DNA from: Ch67 sp041395845
Lineage (GTDB): Bacteria > Pseudomonadota > Gammaproteobacteria > Pseudomonadales > Ketobacteraceae
Assembly: GCA_041395845.1 (NCBI GenBank)
Contig: JAWKZS010000009.1
Span: forward strand, 62,001 to 126,000
Direction of reading: 5' to 3'
DNA: 64,000 nucleotides
The position numbers and the translations under genes were made by a program. Below the pieces are notes generated by a model, which had not been told where the DNA came from, made no database searches, and saw only the letters and a program-made list of their open reading frames with translations. Position 1 is the first letter of the stretch. The number at the start of each line of letters is the position of its first letter. Below, piece by piece: positions 1 to 11,242 of the stretch.

Positions 1-1
1 G

Positions 2-502
2 CGAACGTTTTATAAGTACTTCAAAAACAAGGTGGAAGTGCTGGAAAGTATCTACGAGATTGCGGCGGGCCTGCTGATGTCCCGTTTCAAGGCGGTGAAG
101 AAGCAATCTGCTTCCCTAAGTGATTTCGTGGTCAGTTGCGTAGAGTTGTTCTTTGACTATCACGCCAATCTTGGGCCGCTGATTCGGATGATGACGGAAG
201 AGGCGTTGCGGGCAGGCTCGCCGCTGGCTCCCCGTCGTGCTGCGCTGCTGGAGCAGATGGTCCAGTTGTTCGATGACCGTTATTTTGAGGATCAGGGGGT
301 CAGGCTGGATCCGAAGGTTTACTATTCCCTGATCTGGATGATGGAAAGCGCTTCGATCAATATCCTGACCAGCGGTAATGCCTCTCGCGATGTCGTGGAC
401 AGTTTCAAGGCAGTGATGAGCGCAATCAGTGCCAGGGCAATGGCCAGCAATCCTGAACAGTGGGATGCATTGCCTCGTCTGCCGGTCCTCAGCCAGTCTT
501 GA
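2..502 (+). CDS. TetR-family transcriptional regulator, 5' end outside window
   Basis: The reading frame is open from base 2 and its first visible residues, RTFYKYFKNKVEVLE, match the recognition helix and following segment of TetR-type helix-turn-helix domains (T-F-Y-x-Y-F-x-x-K). Only this end of the DNA-binding domain is visible; about 150 further residues form the helical ligand-binding and dimerisation part, which has no family-specific motif I recognise. TetR proteins are usually ligand-responsive repressors of a neighbouring gene, but the likely partner lies left of the window. A hairpin with a short T-run follows the stop. The family call is firm; the ligand and target are unknown. 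Confidence 0.85.
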   Translation, partial: RTFYKYFKNKVEVLESIYEIAAGLLMSRFKAVKKQSASLSDFVVSCVELFFDYHANLGPLIRMMTEEALRAGSPLAPRRAALLEQMVQLFDDRYFEDQGVRLDPKVYYSLIWMMESASINILTSGNASRDVVDSFKAVMSAISARAMASNPEQWDALPRLPVLSQS

Positions 503-510
503 TCCCATCG

Positions 511-537
511 GGGCTTCGCCAGGTGCGAAGCCCTTTC
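511..537 (+). terminator. Intrinsic terminator after the TetR gene
   Basis: A perfect 9-bp stem (GGGCTTCGC at 511-519 pairing with GCGAAGCCC at 525-533) with a 5-base loop begins 8 bases after the TetR stop codon and is followed by TTTCT. Confidence 0.7.
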
Positions 538-695
538 TGCCGTGCAGGTCCTGAATATTGATCTTTCGCAGCCTCTGCCTCAATCAGTGGGGCTCCTGCG
601 TGTGCTTTCTGCTTCCCATGCTACTCTGAAAAAGGGTGCTGTACTCCTTTAGTAGACAGTGTCCGCGAGTGATTACTCGTTATGCATGGGAGGTC

Positions 696-1868
696 ATGGT
701 GGTCAAGTCGTCGACGCAATCGCTGTTACTGGTCGAACTGGCAGGTATCAGTCCCCTTCGGGATCCATTGTCAAAGCATTATCAGTTGAGTTTCATTCCA
801 TCCCTGGCCATGGCTGAGGAACAGTCTGGCACGGAGTTCGCGTTGATTCTATTGGATGCTTGCGGCTTTCCTGCTGCGGATTATCTGGCTGGGTGCAGAG
901 CAATCAAGTCGCTGAGTGCCTTTCAGGACACGCCCGTGTTCCTGTATCTGGCTGATGGTGAGGCGCTGGATATGCTCGAGGTCTACGACGCCGGATTTGA
1001 CGATGTTATTACCAGTGCGGTTTCTGCGGAGCAGATTCTGGCGCGCCTCAATAAAGCCGTTTTTCATGCGATTGCCAGTCGACAGCTGAAAAGCCGGTTG
1101 CAGCAGGCCAGCGAGATGGCTTTTTCCGCCATGTCGGACACCAGTGATCTGGGGATCAACATCCAGTTTCTGGTGCATTGTCATGAGTGCGGCAATATTG
1201 ATGAGCTCGGCATGCTGCTGTTCAGCACGCTGTCCCATTATCAGCTGAGCTGCAGTTTACAGATGCGCAGTGAATTTGAGGTGAAGAATCTGGAGCCTAC
1301 CGGGCTTGCCAAGGATCTGGAGGCGCGCCTGCTGTGGGAGTTGAAGGATGCGGGACGTTACGTGGATTTTGGCCATCGCTGTGTGATGAATTACGGCAGG
1401 GTTTCGCTGCTGGTTAAAAAGATGCCCGACGACCCGAAACGTTTTGGCGCAATCAAGGACAATGTGTTCAGTTTGCTGCAGGGCGCTGATGCGCGAATCC
1501 GATCGATCGATAATGGGCGCATGCTGGAGATGGAGCGGGATGTGCTGGGCGGTATGGCGCATAAGATGCAGAACGTCATGGCTCAGGTGGACGAACGCTA
1601 TCAGGAAGTGATGCGACGCTGTGCGGTATTGGTCGAAGACATGGCCATGCGGGTTGATGAATCGATTCTATTTCTGGATCTCACCGAAGCGCAGGAAGAT
1701 ACGTTTACTGAAATCATGCAGACCGGCGTGCACGCGGTTTCAAAGCTGTTCAACGAGGGCATGCGTATCGACGAGAGCTTCCGGCGCCTGATCGACCATT
1801 TGAACATGCTGCTGGATCGTGAGCACGTTTCCGTCGATGAGCTGCGCAAGGTGCTGGACCGGTTATAG
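696..1868 (+). CDS. Pseudo-receiver (CheY-like) protein with helical C-terminal part
   Basis: About 390 residues. The first ~125 follow the receiver-domain pattern: a hydrophobic strand ending in an acidic residue (LILLDACGF), a TPVFLYLAD-like strand and an AGFDDVIT segment. The conserved lysine after that segment (normally TKP) reads TSA, so ordinary phosphotransfer switching is doubtful. No DNA-binding, GGDEF or kinase output domain follows; the C-terminal ~250 residues are mostly predicted helical and charged, without a family I recognise. A GGGAGG sequence at 688-693 supports a start at ATG 696 or the GTG at 699, rather than the GTG at 636. It ends inside the convergent DUF1653 gene (6-bp overlap). 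It may be a protein-interaction adaptor in signalling. Confidence 0.7.
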   Translation: MVVKSSTQSLLLVELAGISPLRDPLSKHYQLSFIPSLAMAEEQSGTEFALILLDACGFPAADYLAGCRAIKSLSAFQDTPVFLYLADGEALDMLEVYDAGFDDVITSAVSAEQILARLNKAVFHAIASRQLKSRLQQASEMAFSAMSDTSDLGINIQFLVHCHECGNIDELGMLLFSTLSHYQLSCSLQMRSEFEVKNLEPTGLAKDLEARLLWELKDAGRYVDFGHRCVMNYGRVSLLVKKMPDDPKRFGAIKDNVFSLLQGADARIRSIDNGRMLEMERDVLGGMAHKMQNVMAQVDERYQEVMRRCAVLVEDMAMRVDESILFLDLTEAQEDTFTEIMQTGVHAVSKLFNEGMRIDESFRRLIDHLNMLLDREHVSVDELRKVLDRL

Positions 1869-2075
1869 CGGTTCGATAAAGCGGAAGCGCGGCACGGTGG
1901 TGCCGTCGACATCGACCAGCTCGCTGAACATGGCTTGCGGCCGCACCCACAGATCGTAGTTGCCGTACAGCGTACGGTAAACCACCATCTTCTCTCCGGT
2001 TTCGCTATGGGTGGCGACGCCGATGACTTCGTAATCCTTGCCTTTGTAATGTCGATAACGTCCGGGTTGCAGCAT
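1863..2075 (-). CDS. DUF1653 family small protein
   Basis: A 70-residue protein rich in aromatic and charged residues (starts MLQPGRYRHYKGKDYEVIGV and contains VVYRTLYGNYDLWVRP). This matches the compact DUF1653 family, which is widespread in proteobacteria, has a small beta-rich fold and no settled function. An AGGA sequence lies 7 bases before the ATG. It is convergent with the pseudo-receiver gene and divergent from the GGDEF protein gene. The family assignment rests on pattern memory of the YRHYKGxxYxV start and the LWVRP segment. Confidence 0.8.
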   Translation of the reverse strand: MLQPGRYRHYKGKDYEVIGVATHSETGEKMVVYRTLYGNYDLWVRPQAMFSELVDVDGTTVPRFRFIEPL

Positions 2076-2204
2076 CTTGTTGTCCTCGCATGGTGGAGTT
2101 CTATTGTTTCGGTAAAGCGGTCCCGCTGCAACGGTTTCCTGCTACCATTGCCGCTGTTAGAACACTCGTCCGTGTTGACGGCAGTTTCGGAGGAACAGGC
2201 AGGC

Positions 2205-4085
2205 GTGCGCTATGGAAGGCTTTGGCTGGTCATGCTGTATTGGTTGACCAGCAGTGTGTATGGAGCACAGGTCACGTTGTCGGCCGGACAGGGTTTGTAC
2301 GATCTGGGTGGACATTTGGCCTGGTTGCGGGATCCAACTCACGCCCTGAGTGTCGATGACGTTGCCGCACAACCGGAATCGGTTTGGACGCCCAGCAACG
2401 CGCCCATTCCCAATCTGGGGTATTCCTCGGAGAGCGTCTGGTTCCGGCTTGCGGTTACCAACCGGGATGCTGCCGAGCGTTGGTATCTGGCGATCAATTA
2501 CCCGTTGATACGTCGCCTGGATGTTTATGTGTTCCAGTCGGGCGAGCTCGGCGCGATGTTTCAGACGGGCGACCGGTTGGAATTTGCAGCGCGACCAGTA
2601 TTGCACCGGGATTTTATCTTTCCGCTGGTGATTCCCGCTCATAGTGATGTGACGATTTATATTCGCGTCAGTGGGCCGTATTCGATCCAGATGCCATTGC
2701 GGTTGCTGGATGAGCGCGCGATGGTGGAACAGGATTCCCTGATGGCGCTCGCTCATGGGTTGTTCTTCGGTTTTGTGCTGGTGATGGCGGTCTATAACCT
2801 GTTTCTGTATTTGGGAACGGGTGACCGGGCGTATCTGTTTTATGTGCTGTTTTCGGTTTCCATCGGCATGTTCCAGTTTGTGGAACAGGGATTTGCCTAT
2901 CAATTATTGTGGCCGCAGGAAGTTGGGCTGCAGAACCGGGCGACCGGGTTATTCATTCTGCTTTCGCTGTTGTCGAGTTTCTTGTTTGTTACCCATTTTC
3001 TCGGTGTGAGGTCCGGTGCGTCGGGTCTTTATCGGGCGTTCTGTGTGTTGGCCGTTATTGCGCTGTTACTGTTAGTGGGGACACCCTGGCTGGATGAAGG
3101 GATGGTACTGCGTGCAGGCGTGGTGCTGTCGGTGCCGGCCTGCTTGCTGGCAATGGTGGGTGGCTGGTTCAGCTGGCGCAGTGGTCGGCCTGATGCACGC
3201 CTGTTCACGATTGCCTGGGCGGTGTTTCTGATTGGCGTAATGCTGTTGGCGTTGAACAAGCTGGGTGTGGTGCCGCGTAACTTTTTCACCGAGCATGGTG
3301 CGGAGGTGGGTACGGTCGTCGAACTTTCGCTGCTGGCTCTGGCGTTGGCCCGACGCATCAATCTGGAACGCGCCCAGCGGATAGTCCTCGAACAGCAGGC
3401 GCGTGAGCTGGAACGTACGGCGTTGCTGGCAAATGAGCGCGCGCTGGAGCTGGAGCGACTGAGCAACGATCATCTGGAATGGCGGGTGCGAGAGAGAACC
3501 GAAGAACTGGAACGTACCTTGAGTAAATTATCGGACGCCAATCGCCAGCTGGAGCAATTGAATACGCAGGATCCGGTCACGGGTGTCGGCAACGAAAATC
3601 GCTTTGTGGATGCATTGCGGTGCGAGTGCGAGCGTTCATTCCGCAATGGTGAGGTGTTGTCGCTGCTGGTTGTGGAACTGGACCGCTATCGCGACATTCT
3701 GGCGGATTTCGGTCAGGTGGCGGCGGAGGAATGCCTGAAAAGTGTGGCGGATATTCTAGTGCGGAATATCAATCGGCCGGCGGATCTGATCGCCCGTTAT
3801 GGGGATAAGGTGTTTGGTGTATTACTCCCGGGAACCCATGCAGATGGTGCGCGTTTTATTGCGCAGCGGGTGGCGGATCAGATCAATCAGCAGCCGTTCA
3901 ATTTTGGTATCTGTCAGATCACGGCGACGGTGAGCATAGGCGTTGCCACCGTACTGCCGACGCACCCGGATCAGGGCAGGAGCTTGCTGCTGTCGGCGGA
4001 GAGTGCTGTCTATGTGGCACAGAATAATGGTGGCAATCAGATCCAGCAGGCATTGGTTGCCGAGCCGGTCATGACGAGCAGCTGA
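2205..4085 (+). CDS. 7TMR-DISM membrane sensor with degenerate GGDEF domain
   Basis: About 626 residues from GTG 2205, which has GGAGGA ten bases upstream and opens directly into a signal peptide (LWLVMLYWLTSSVYGA). The order is an extracytoplasmic 7TMR-DISMED2-like sensor domain (~25-165), a seven-helix membrane region (~185-390), a coiled-coil linker (~395-445) and a GGDEF-type domain (~450-610). The signature reads GDKVF (533-537) instead of GGDEF, which should abolish diguanylate cyclase activity. The inhibitory-site motif RPAD (524-527) is intact, so it could still bind c-di-GMP as a receptor. Upstream in-frame starts would overlap the divergent DUF1653 gene. Its last 17 bases overlap the convergent selO gene. 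Confidence 0.85.
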   Translation: MRYGRLWLVMLYWLTSSVYGAQVTLSAGQGLYDLGGHLAWLRDPTHALSVDDVAAQPESVWTPSNAPIPNLGYSSESVWFRLAVTNRDAAERWYLAINYPLIRRLDVYVFQSGELGAMFQTGDRLEFAARPVLHRDFIFPLVIPAHSDVTIYIRVSGPYSIQMPLRLLDERAMVEQDSLMALAHGLFFGFVLVMAVYNLFLYLGTGDRAYLFYVLFSVSIGMFQFVEQGFAYQLLWPQEVGLQNRATGLFILLSLLSSFLFVTHFLGVRSGASGLYRAFCVLAVIALLLLVGTPWLDEGMVLRAGVVLSVPACLLAMVGGWFSWRSGRPDARLFTIAWAVFLIGVMLLALNKLGVVPRNFFTEHGAEVGTVVELSLLALALARRINLERAQRIVLEQQARELERTALLANERALELERLSNDHLEWRVRERTEELERTLSKLSDANRQLEQLNTQDPVTGVGNENRFVDALRCECERSFRNGEVLSLLVVELDRYRDILADFGQVAAEECLKSVADILVRNINRPADLIARYGDKVFGVLLPGTHADGARFIAQRVADQINQQPFNFGICQITATVSIGVATVLPTHPDQGRSLLLSAESAVYVAQNNGGNQIQQALVAEPVMTSS

Positions 4086-5529
4086 TTTCCAGTTTCTTGC
4101 CCCAGTCCGGAGGGAAGGCCGCGTATTTTTCCTGCTCGGGCTGTTCGTCGAAAGGACGCATCAGCAACTGACGCAGGTTTTCCACTTCCGAAAAATCCCC
4201 TTGCTCGGCTTTGTCGATGGCGATCTGGGCCAGATAGTTGCGCAGGATGTATTTGGGATTTTTGCTGCGCATGCGCTGCAGGCGCTCGGTATCCGGCAGC
4301 GGCTGTCGGGAAAGACGCTGGCGATAGCGTTGCAGCCACTGCCGGGCAGATTCCCGATCGATGAACAGATCCGCCACGGGCGCCGTGTTGTCTTCTATGC
4401 CCAGATAACTGAGGCGGCGAAAGAAGATGGTGTAGTCCGGGTGGTTGTCACTGAGCAGGCCGATCAGGTCGGTCACCAGCTTGTTGTCGTCGGTGCTGGT
4501 ATTGATCAGCCCGAGCTTGTCGAACATCAACTGATGGAAATGGTCGAGCAGGCAGCGCTCGTACCCTTTCAGCGCGTCGATCAGATCGTTTTGCGGGACC
4601 AGTGGTGTCAGTGTCTGGGCAAGGGCGTTTAGATTCCACAGCGCAATGCCGGGCTGCTGATGGAAAGCATAACGCCCCTGGTGATCGGAGTGATTGCAGA
4701 TATAGCCCGGCACAAAGTCATCCATGAAGCCGAACGGGCCGTAATCGAACGTGATGCCGAGAATGGACATGTTGTCGGTGTTCATGACGCCGTGAGCGAA
4801 GCCGACCGCCTGCCACTGGGCAATCATCCGAGCCGTGGAGGTGACGGCCGCACGAAACAGTTCGGTGTACGGATTTTCCGCCTGGCGGAAGTCCGGATAG
4901 TGTTTGTTGATGACGAAATCGGCCAGCGCCTGCAGCTGGTTTTCCATCCGGTTGTAAAAGAAAAATTCAAACGAGCCGAAGCGGATGTGGCTGGGTGACA
5001 GCCGGATCAGCGCGGCGCCCTGTTCGATGGTTTCCCGTTGTACCGGTTCACGACTGCCAAAGATGCAGAGGGCGCGGGACGTGGGAATCCCCAGATAGTG
5101 CAGGGCCTCGCTGCCCAGGTATTCGCGAATGCAGGAACGCAGCACCGCACGGCCATCACCGAAGCGGGAGTAGGGTGTCTTGCCGGCGCCTTTCAGATGA
5201 ATGTCCCAGTATTCACCCTGTGCGTTCAGCACTTCGCCCAGCAGGATGCCGCGTCCATCGCCCAGTTGTGGGTTGTAGACGCCAAACTGGTGCCCGGAAT
5301 AGACCATGGCCAGCGGTTCGAACCGGGGATGCGGTTTGCGGCCGCTGAACATGTCGAGGAATTCAGGCCGCTGCAGTTGGGCCGGATCGAGATCCAGCAG
5401 TGTTGCCGCTTCAGGATTGCTGGCGACCAGTCGGACGTCGTGCAAAGGCGAGGGGGCGAGGCGGGTATAGAACGCTTCGTCCAGGCGGGCAAACTGATTA
5501 TCGATATTGAGGGTTTCGAGTGTGCGCAT
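4069..5529 (-). CDS. selO: SelO/YdiU protein adenylyltransferase (pseudokinase fold)
   Basis: 486 residues, the usual size for bacterial SelO. SelO transfers AMP from ATP to hydroxyl side chains of proteins and is linked to redox homeostasis. Family signatures visible are GHQFGVYNPQLGDGRGILLGE, HLKGAGKTPYSRFGDGRAVLR, the HGVMNTDNMSI segment with the catalytic-loop residues, and DYGPFGFMDDF with the metal-binding Asp. The C-terminus reads ISCSS, where human SelO has selenocysteine-Ser-Ser. The MRTLETLNIDNQF start at 5529 fits family N-termini; an in-frame extension to 5802 would run into the upstream DUF1853 gene. It is probably expressed with the genes upstream on the same strand. Confidence 0.95.
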   Translation of the reverse strand: MRTLETLNIDNQFARLDEAFYTRLAPSPLHDVRLVASNPEAATLLDLDPAQLQRPEFLDMFSGRKPHPRFEPLAMVYSGHQFGVYNPQLGDGRGILLGEVLNAQGEYWDIHLKGAGKTPYSRFGDGRAVLRSCIREYLGSEALHYLGIPTSRALCIFGSREPVQRETIEQGAALIRLSPSHIRFGSFEFFFYNRMENQLQALADFVINKHYPDFRQAENPYTELFRAAVTSTARMIAQWQAVGFAHGVMNTDNMSILGITFDYGPFGFMDDFVPGYICNHSDHQGRYAFHQQPGIALWNLNALAQTLTPLVPQNDLIDALKGYERCLLDHFHQLMFDKLGLINTSTDDNKLVTDLIGLLSDNHPDYTIFFRRLSYLGIEDNTAPVADLFIDRESARQWLQRYRQRLSRQPLPDTERLQRMRSKNPKYILRNYLAQIAIDKAEQGDFSEVENLRQLLMRPFDEQPEQEKYAAFPPDWGKKLEISCSS

Positions 5530-5581
5530 GGTTGCAGTATAAGCACTGTGTCGCGCGGATTCGATGCTATTTATTTTGGGG

Positions 5582-6517
5582 TTATTGGCGTCGCGGCGAC
5601 AGGGTTTGCAGTGCGGATTCGGCCCAGTTGTCCGGCACGATGAACAGGCGGATGGGCGTGGGCAGCCAGCCGTCGATATGCAGCTGGATGGGATGGGGGC
5701 GTTGCTGCTGTTCCAGCAGTGCGGTGACTGCCTGCAGATCCAGTGCCGGCGCTGACCGATGCACCAGCCATTCAGTTTTTTCGAGCCAGTGATACCGGGC
5801 ATCGGAGTGACGGACTGCTTCCTGTTTGAATGCTGTCAAAGGTAACCAGAAACCGTGCAGATGGGGCGGGTCAATGCAGACCGGCGGTGGCGGCAATTGG
5901 GTCGCCGGGGGCCAGGGATAATAGAGCCGACCTTTGCTGATCAGGCGACGTTGACTGATATGCCAGCCGTGTTCGGTGCAGGCCATGCGGCCGGGGCGGG
6001 TTTCCGACAGTGTCAGCTGTTTATGGATCAGGTGATGGTATTTCAGATCGAGGCGGTCCTGGGTGTTGGCGCCGAACCAGTGCTGCATGTCATCCAGGGG
6101 CGGAATCCCCAGATAGAATTTCACCGCCAGTTCCCAGTGTTCGATCTGATCCGCGGCAGAGTCGTGCACGATAAAATCGAATTCCCCCAGGGTTTGCTGA
6201 TCGTGCATCACCTGCAGATTGTGGGCGAGCATCCGGTAGCGGCCGTTGTGTTGCAGCCAGTATGACCACAGCCGCTCGAAGTAGAGCCCCAGGCGATGAT
6301 TGGGGGGCGCGGTCAGGTGTTCCTGCAGCGGGTCATCGTTTTGATCCAGGGTCTGCAGATGGGATTCGATCAGCCGGAATGCTTCCAGATACCAGCGCGC
6401 CGACGGATTATGGTTGGCGTTGTTGGAATTGATCAGGGTGGGACTGAGGATCGCCCACACCAGATCCTTTACCAGTGGTGACTGATAACGCTCAAGCGCT
6501 GCGAGCGGGTTGCGCAT
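5582..6517 (-). CDS. DUF1853 family protein, nuclease-like fold
   Basis: 311 residues of the DUF1853 family. Typical segments are LGLYFERLWSYWL, GEFDFIVHDS, HWELAVKFYLG and QDRLDLKYHHL. The spacing of GEFDF and ELAVK resembles the D...ExK catalytic pattern of PD-(D/E)XK nucleases (GEFDFIV followed ~20 residues later by ELAVK). A nuclease-type function is therefore an inference; no activity is established to my knowledge. Its start overlaps the end of the rhomboid gene by 26 bases, so the two are translationally linked. Confidence 0.8.
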   Translation of the reverse strand: MRNPLAALERYQSPLVKDLVWAILSPTLINSNNANHNPSARWYLEAFRLIESHLQTLDQNDDPLQEHLTAPPNHRLGLYFERLWSYWLQHNGRYRMLAHNLQVMHDQQTLGEFDFIVHDSAADQIEHWELAVKFYLGIPPLDDMQHWFGANTQDRLDLKYHHLIHKQLTLSETRPGRMACTEHGWHISQRRLISKGRLYYPWPPATQLPPPPVCIDPPHLHGFWLPLTAFKQEAVRHSDARYHWLEKTEWLVHRSAPALDLQAVTALLEQQQRPHPIQLHIDGWLPTPIRLFIVPDNWAESALQTLSPRRQ

Positions 6518-7142
6518 GACGGTGGAACAGGAAGAAGGATATCAGTCCGGTGACCAGTCCGGTGACGGCGCCATACAGATGACTGTCGATGGCGACCTGG
6601 GCACCGATGAATGATGCGGTGACCGTATCCGGGCCGGAAACAAATTGTTCGTGATAAAACTTGCCGAGCAGGAAGGCGGTGAACAGCAGGGAAAGAATCG
6701 TGCTGCGGCGCCAGCCCACGATCAGGTTGTGTACCAGCAAGCCGTAAATCGCACCGGACAGGCCGACATACCACTGGATTTCCGGATTGAGCAGATAGAT
6801 CCCCATGCCGACGCCGAGCACCGCAAAGGCCAGCGCAACCGCTTCCTCCTTGGGGTTCACGTCTTCACGAAACGCGGCACCCACGATCAGATAGCCCACC
6901 ACGTTCAGCAGCATGTGATTGGTGCCCACGTGCACGAACTGGCTGGTGACAATGCGCCACCATTCGCCATCGCGAATTTTATCGGCCACCAATGCGAGCG
7001 TATCAATCATCGCCGGCGACAAGCCGCTGGTGGCGACGATCAGTACCATCACGATCAGGGAAAACCACCACTGGCGGAAAAATTCGCGGGCGCGGGCAGT
7101 CGCCAGTTGTTCGCGTTCAGCTTGGGATAGCGGTTTGTTCAT
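6492..7142 (-). CDS. Rhomboid-family intramembrane serine protease, rhombosortase-like
   Basis: 216 residues with about six hydrophobic helices. It has the rhomboid marks: WWRIVTSQFVHVGTNHMLLN in the second helix region, the catalytic serine in GLSGAIYG, and the partner histidine in the last helix (DSHLYGAVTG). The short length, absence of extra domains and WYVGLSG context resemble rhombosortase (RrtA), the protease that processes exported proteins bearing a GlyGly-CTERM tail. No such tail was seen on proteins in this window. It lies between valS and the DUF1853 gene on the same strand. Confidence 0.8.
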   Translation of the reverse strand: MNKPLSQAEREQLATARAREFFRQWWFSLIVMVLIVATSGLSPAMIDTLALVADKIRDGEWWRIVTSQFVHVGTNHMLLNVVGYLIVGAAFREDVNPKEEAVALAFAVLGVGMGIYLLNPEIQWYVGLSGAIYGLLVHNLIVGWRRSTILSLLFTAFLLGKFYHEQFVSGPDTVTASFIGAQVAIDSHLYGAVTGLVTGLISFFLFHRHAQPARSA

Positions 7143-7152
7143 GGCAGGACTC

Positions 7153-7190
7153 GCAGGGTGAGGGGTGGCGCGGCGAACCGGCCACCCTGC
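7153..7190 (-). terminator. Hairpin between valS and the rhomboid gene
   Basis: GCAGGGTG (7153-7160) and CACCCTGC (7183-7190) are perfect inverted repeats just downstream of the valS stop on the minus strand. There is no T-run, so it may attenuate or stabilise the transcript rather than act as a classical terminator. Confidence 0.35.
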
Positions 7191-7199
7191 AATGCACGA

Positions 7200-10058
<2,859 letters not shown>

Positions 10059-10117
10059 CGGTGTCTCGTGTTGAATGTGACGGCTGCGAGACCGGGTGTT
10101 GAGAGGTGTTCCGTGGC

Positions 10118-10222
10118 CGGATCTGGGATTTCGCAGCCGGACACGCTGTGAACACGTCCGTGTGGCGCTATACAGCGGCCATCCATGGCCGCTGAATGTC
10201 CGGCTGCGAAACCCCAGATCCG
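10118..10222. repeat. Large near-perfect inverted repeat in the valS leader
   Basis: Two 25-base arms (10118-10142 and 10198-10222) are complementary with a single mismatch; the left arm starts CGGATCTGGGATTTCGCAGC. The 55-base spacer holds a second stem, AGCGGCCAT/ATGGCCGCT. A partial copy of the right arm (GGCTGCGAGACC) lies about 120 bases away near 10082. The element sits between the 307-residue hypothetical gene and valS. It could form a cruciform, a leader RNA structure affecting valS, or be a miniature repeat of REP/MITE type. The sequence alone does not decide. Confidence 0.75.
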
Positions 10223-10310
10223 ACCTCGAGTCCTGTGCTTGCGGCTCGCGGCGAAGGCTGCCGATTATACCGGTCTGGGAAGGATTTTGCTGCCGCGGGT
10301 CAGGTTGGGG

Positions 10311-11234
10311 TTACTTTTTCTTGAGTTCCTTGAACATGCGGTCGACTTCCTGCTCCAGCTTCAGGCGCAATTCCGCTTCCAGCCGGGGCATATTGGCGCG
10401 GATCACGTCATTCACCATCTGGCTGGCCTTCTGGCGCAGCTGCTGGTACTCGCGGGAGTTGGGGGACATGTCGAAGGACAGTTTCTGCAGCGGGTTGTTC
10501 TCGATCAGCTTGCGCAGCTCCGACGAGGCGTCGTTGGCGTGGTTTTCCCGGATCTTGTCCAGCGTAGCCTTGGGCAGGAACGGGTTTTCACTCTTGCTGC
10601 TGCTCTGGAACCGGGTCAGCGGCTGGGTGGCCTTGGCGGCGGTCATCGGCTGAGGTTCGGCGGGTGCGGGTGTTGCTGGTGTTGGCGCAGGCTTGGCAGC
10701 GGCCCCAGGCATGAATGAAGCGCTGACGCTCGGCGGAATCGGGGCAGCAGGGCGCGGCGCAGCAGGCGCAGGAGCTGGTTTGACTGCCGCGGCCGGTTCC
10801 AGCGTCGGGATGTTGTCCGGTATGGGCGCGGAAGGCTTGCTCGCCGTGACGTCCGGCCATTTGCGGTTTTCGCGAACGGCAGCACTGATTTCCAGCGGAT
10901 CCTTGTCGAGAAAGCTGTCATCCAGCCGGGACGGGGCGCGGGTGTTGGGCACGGTACGGAAACTGGCGGCGCTGTTGTCGAGGGAATCGGTCTTCTGGGC
11001 GGGTGGTGGCGTAACGGGTACCGGCGTCGGCTCGGATTCGAAGCGCTCGTTCAGAACCGGAACGTCGTCGACAAAGCTTTTCAGGACAGGGATATCCTCG
11101 GGGAAGGGTGTCGCATCCCCGTCATCCAGATCATCTTCAAGGTCCTCATCCAGCAGGCGGCTGAGGGACTCCAATTCATCGAGCATTTTTTCTTTTTCTT
11201 GTCGTTTGAGAGTGGGGTTGTCGCCTTGATTCAT
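10311..11234 (-). CDS. Hypothetical acidic and Pro/Ala-rich protein between holC and valS
   Basis: 307 residues in three visible parts: an acidic N-terminus (LDEDLEDDLDDGD), a long low-complexity Pro/Ala-rich linker (~80-205), and a charged helical C-terminus (~215-307) with RLKLEQEVDRMFKELKKK at the end. There are no signal peptide or membrane segments. Gammaproteobacteria such as Pseudomonas carry an uncharacterised gene in the same slot between holC and valS. The tight coupling (9 bases) to holC suggests an accessory of DNA polymerase III clamp loading or a scaffold, but this is context only. Confidence 0.75.
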   Translation of the reverse strand: MNQGDNPTLKRQEKEKMLDELESLSRLLDEDLEDDLDDGDATPFPEDIPVLKSFVDDVPVLNERFESEPTPVPVTPPPAQKTDSLDNSAASFRTVPNTRAPSRLDDSFLDKDPLEISAAVRENRKWPDVTASKPSAPIPDNIPTLEPAAAVKPAPAPAAPRPAAPIPPSVSASFMPGAAAKPAPTPATPAPAEPQPMTAAKATQPLTRFQSSSKSENPFLPKATLDKIRENHANDASSELRKLIENNPLQKLSFDMSPNSREYQQLRQKASQMVNDVIRANMPRLEAELRLKLEQEVDRMFKELKKK

Positions 11235-11242
11235 GGCACATC

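Noticed and set aside
4069..5802. Longer selO start at 5802
   Set aside because: The extra 91 residues would overlap the DUF1853 gene and do not match SelO N-termini; the MRTLETL start is family-typical.
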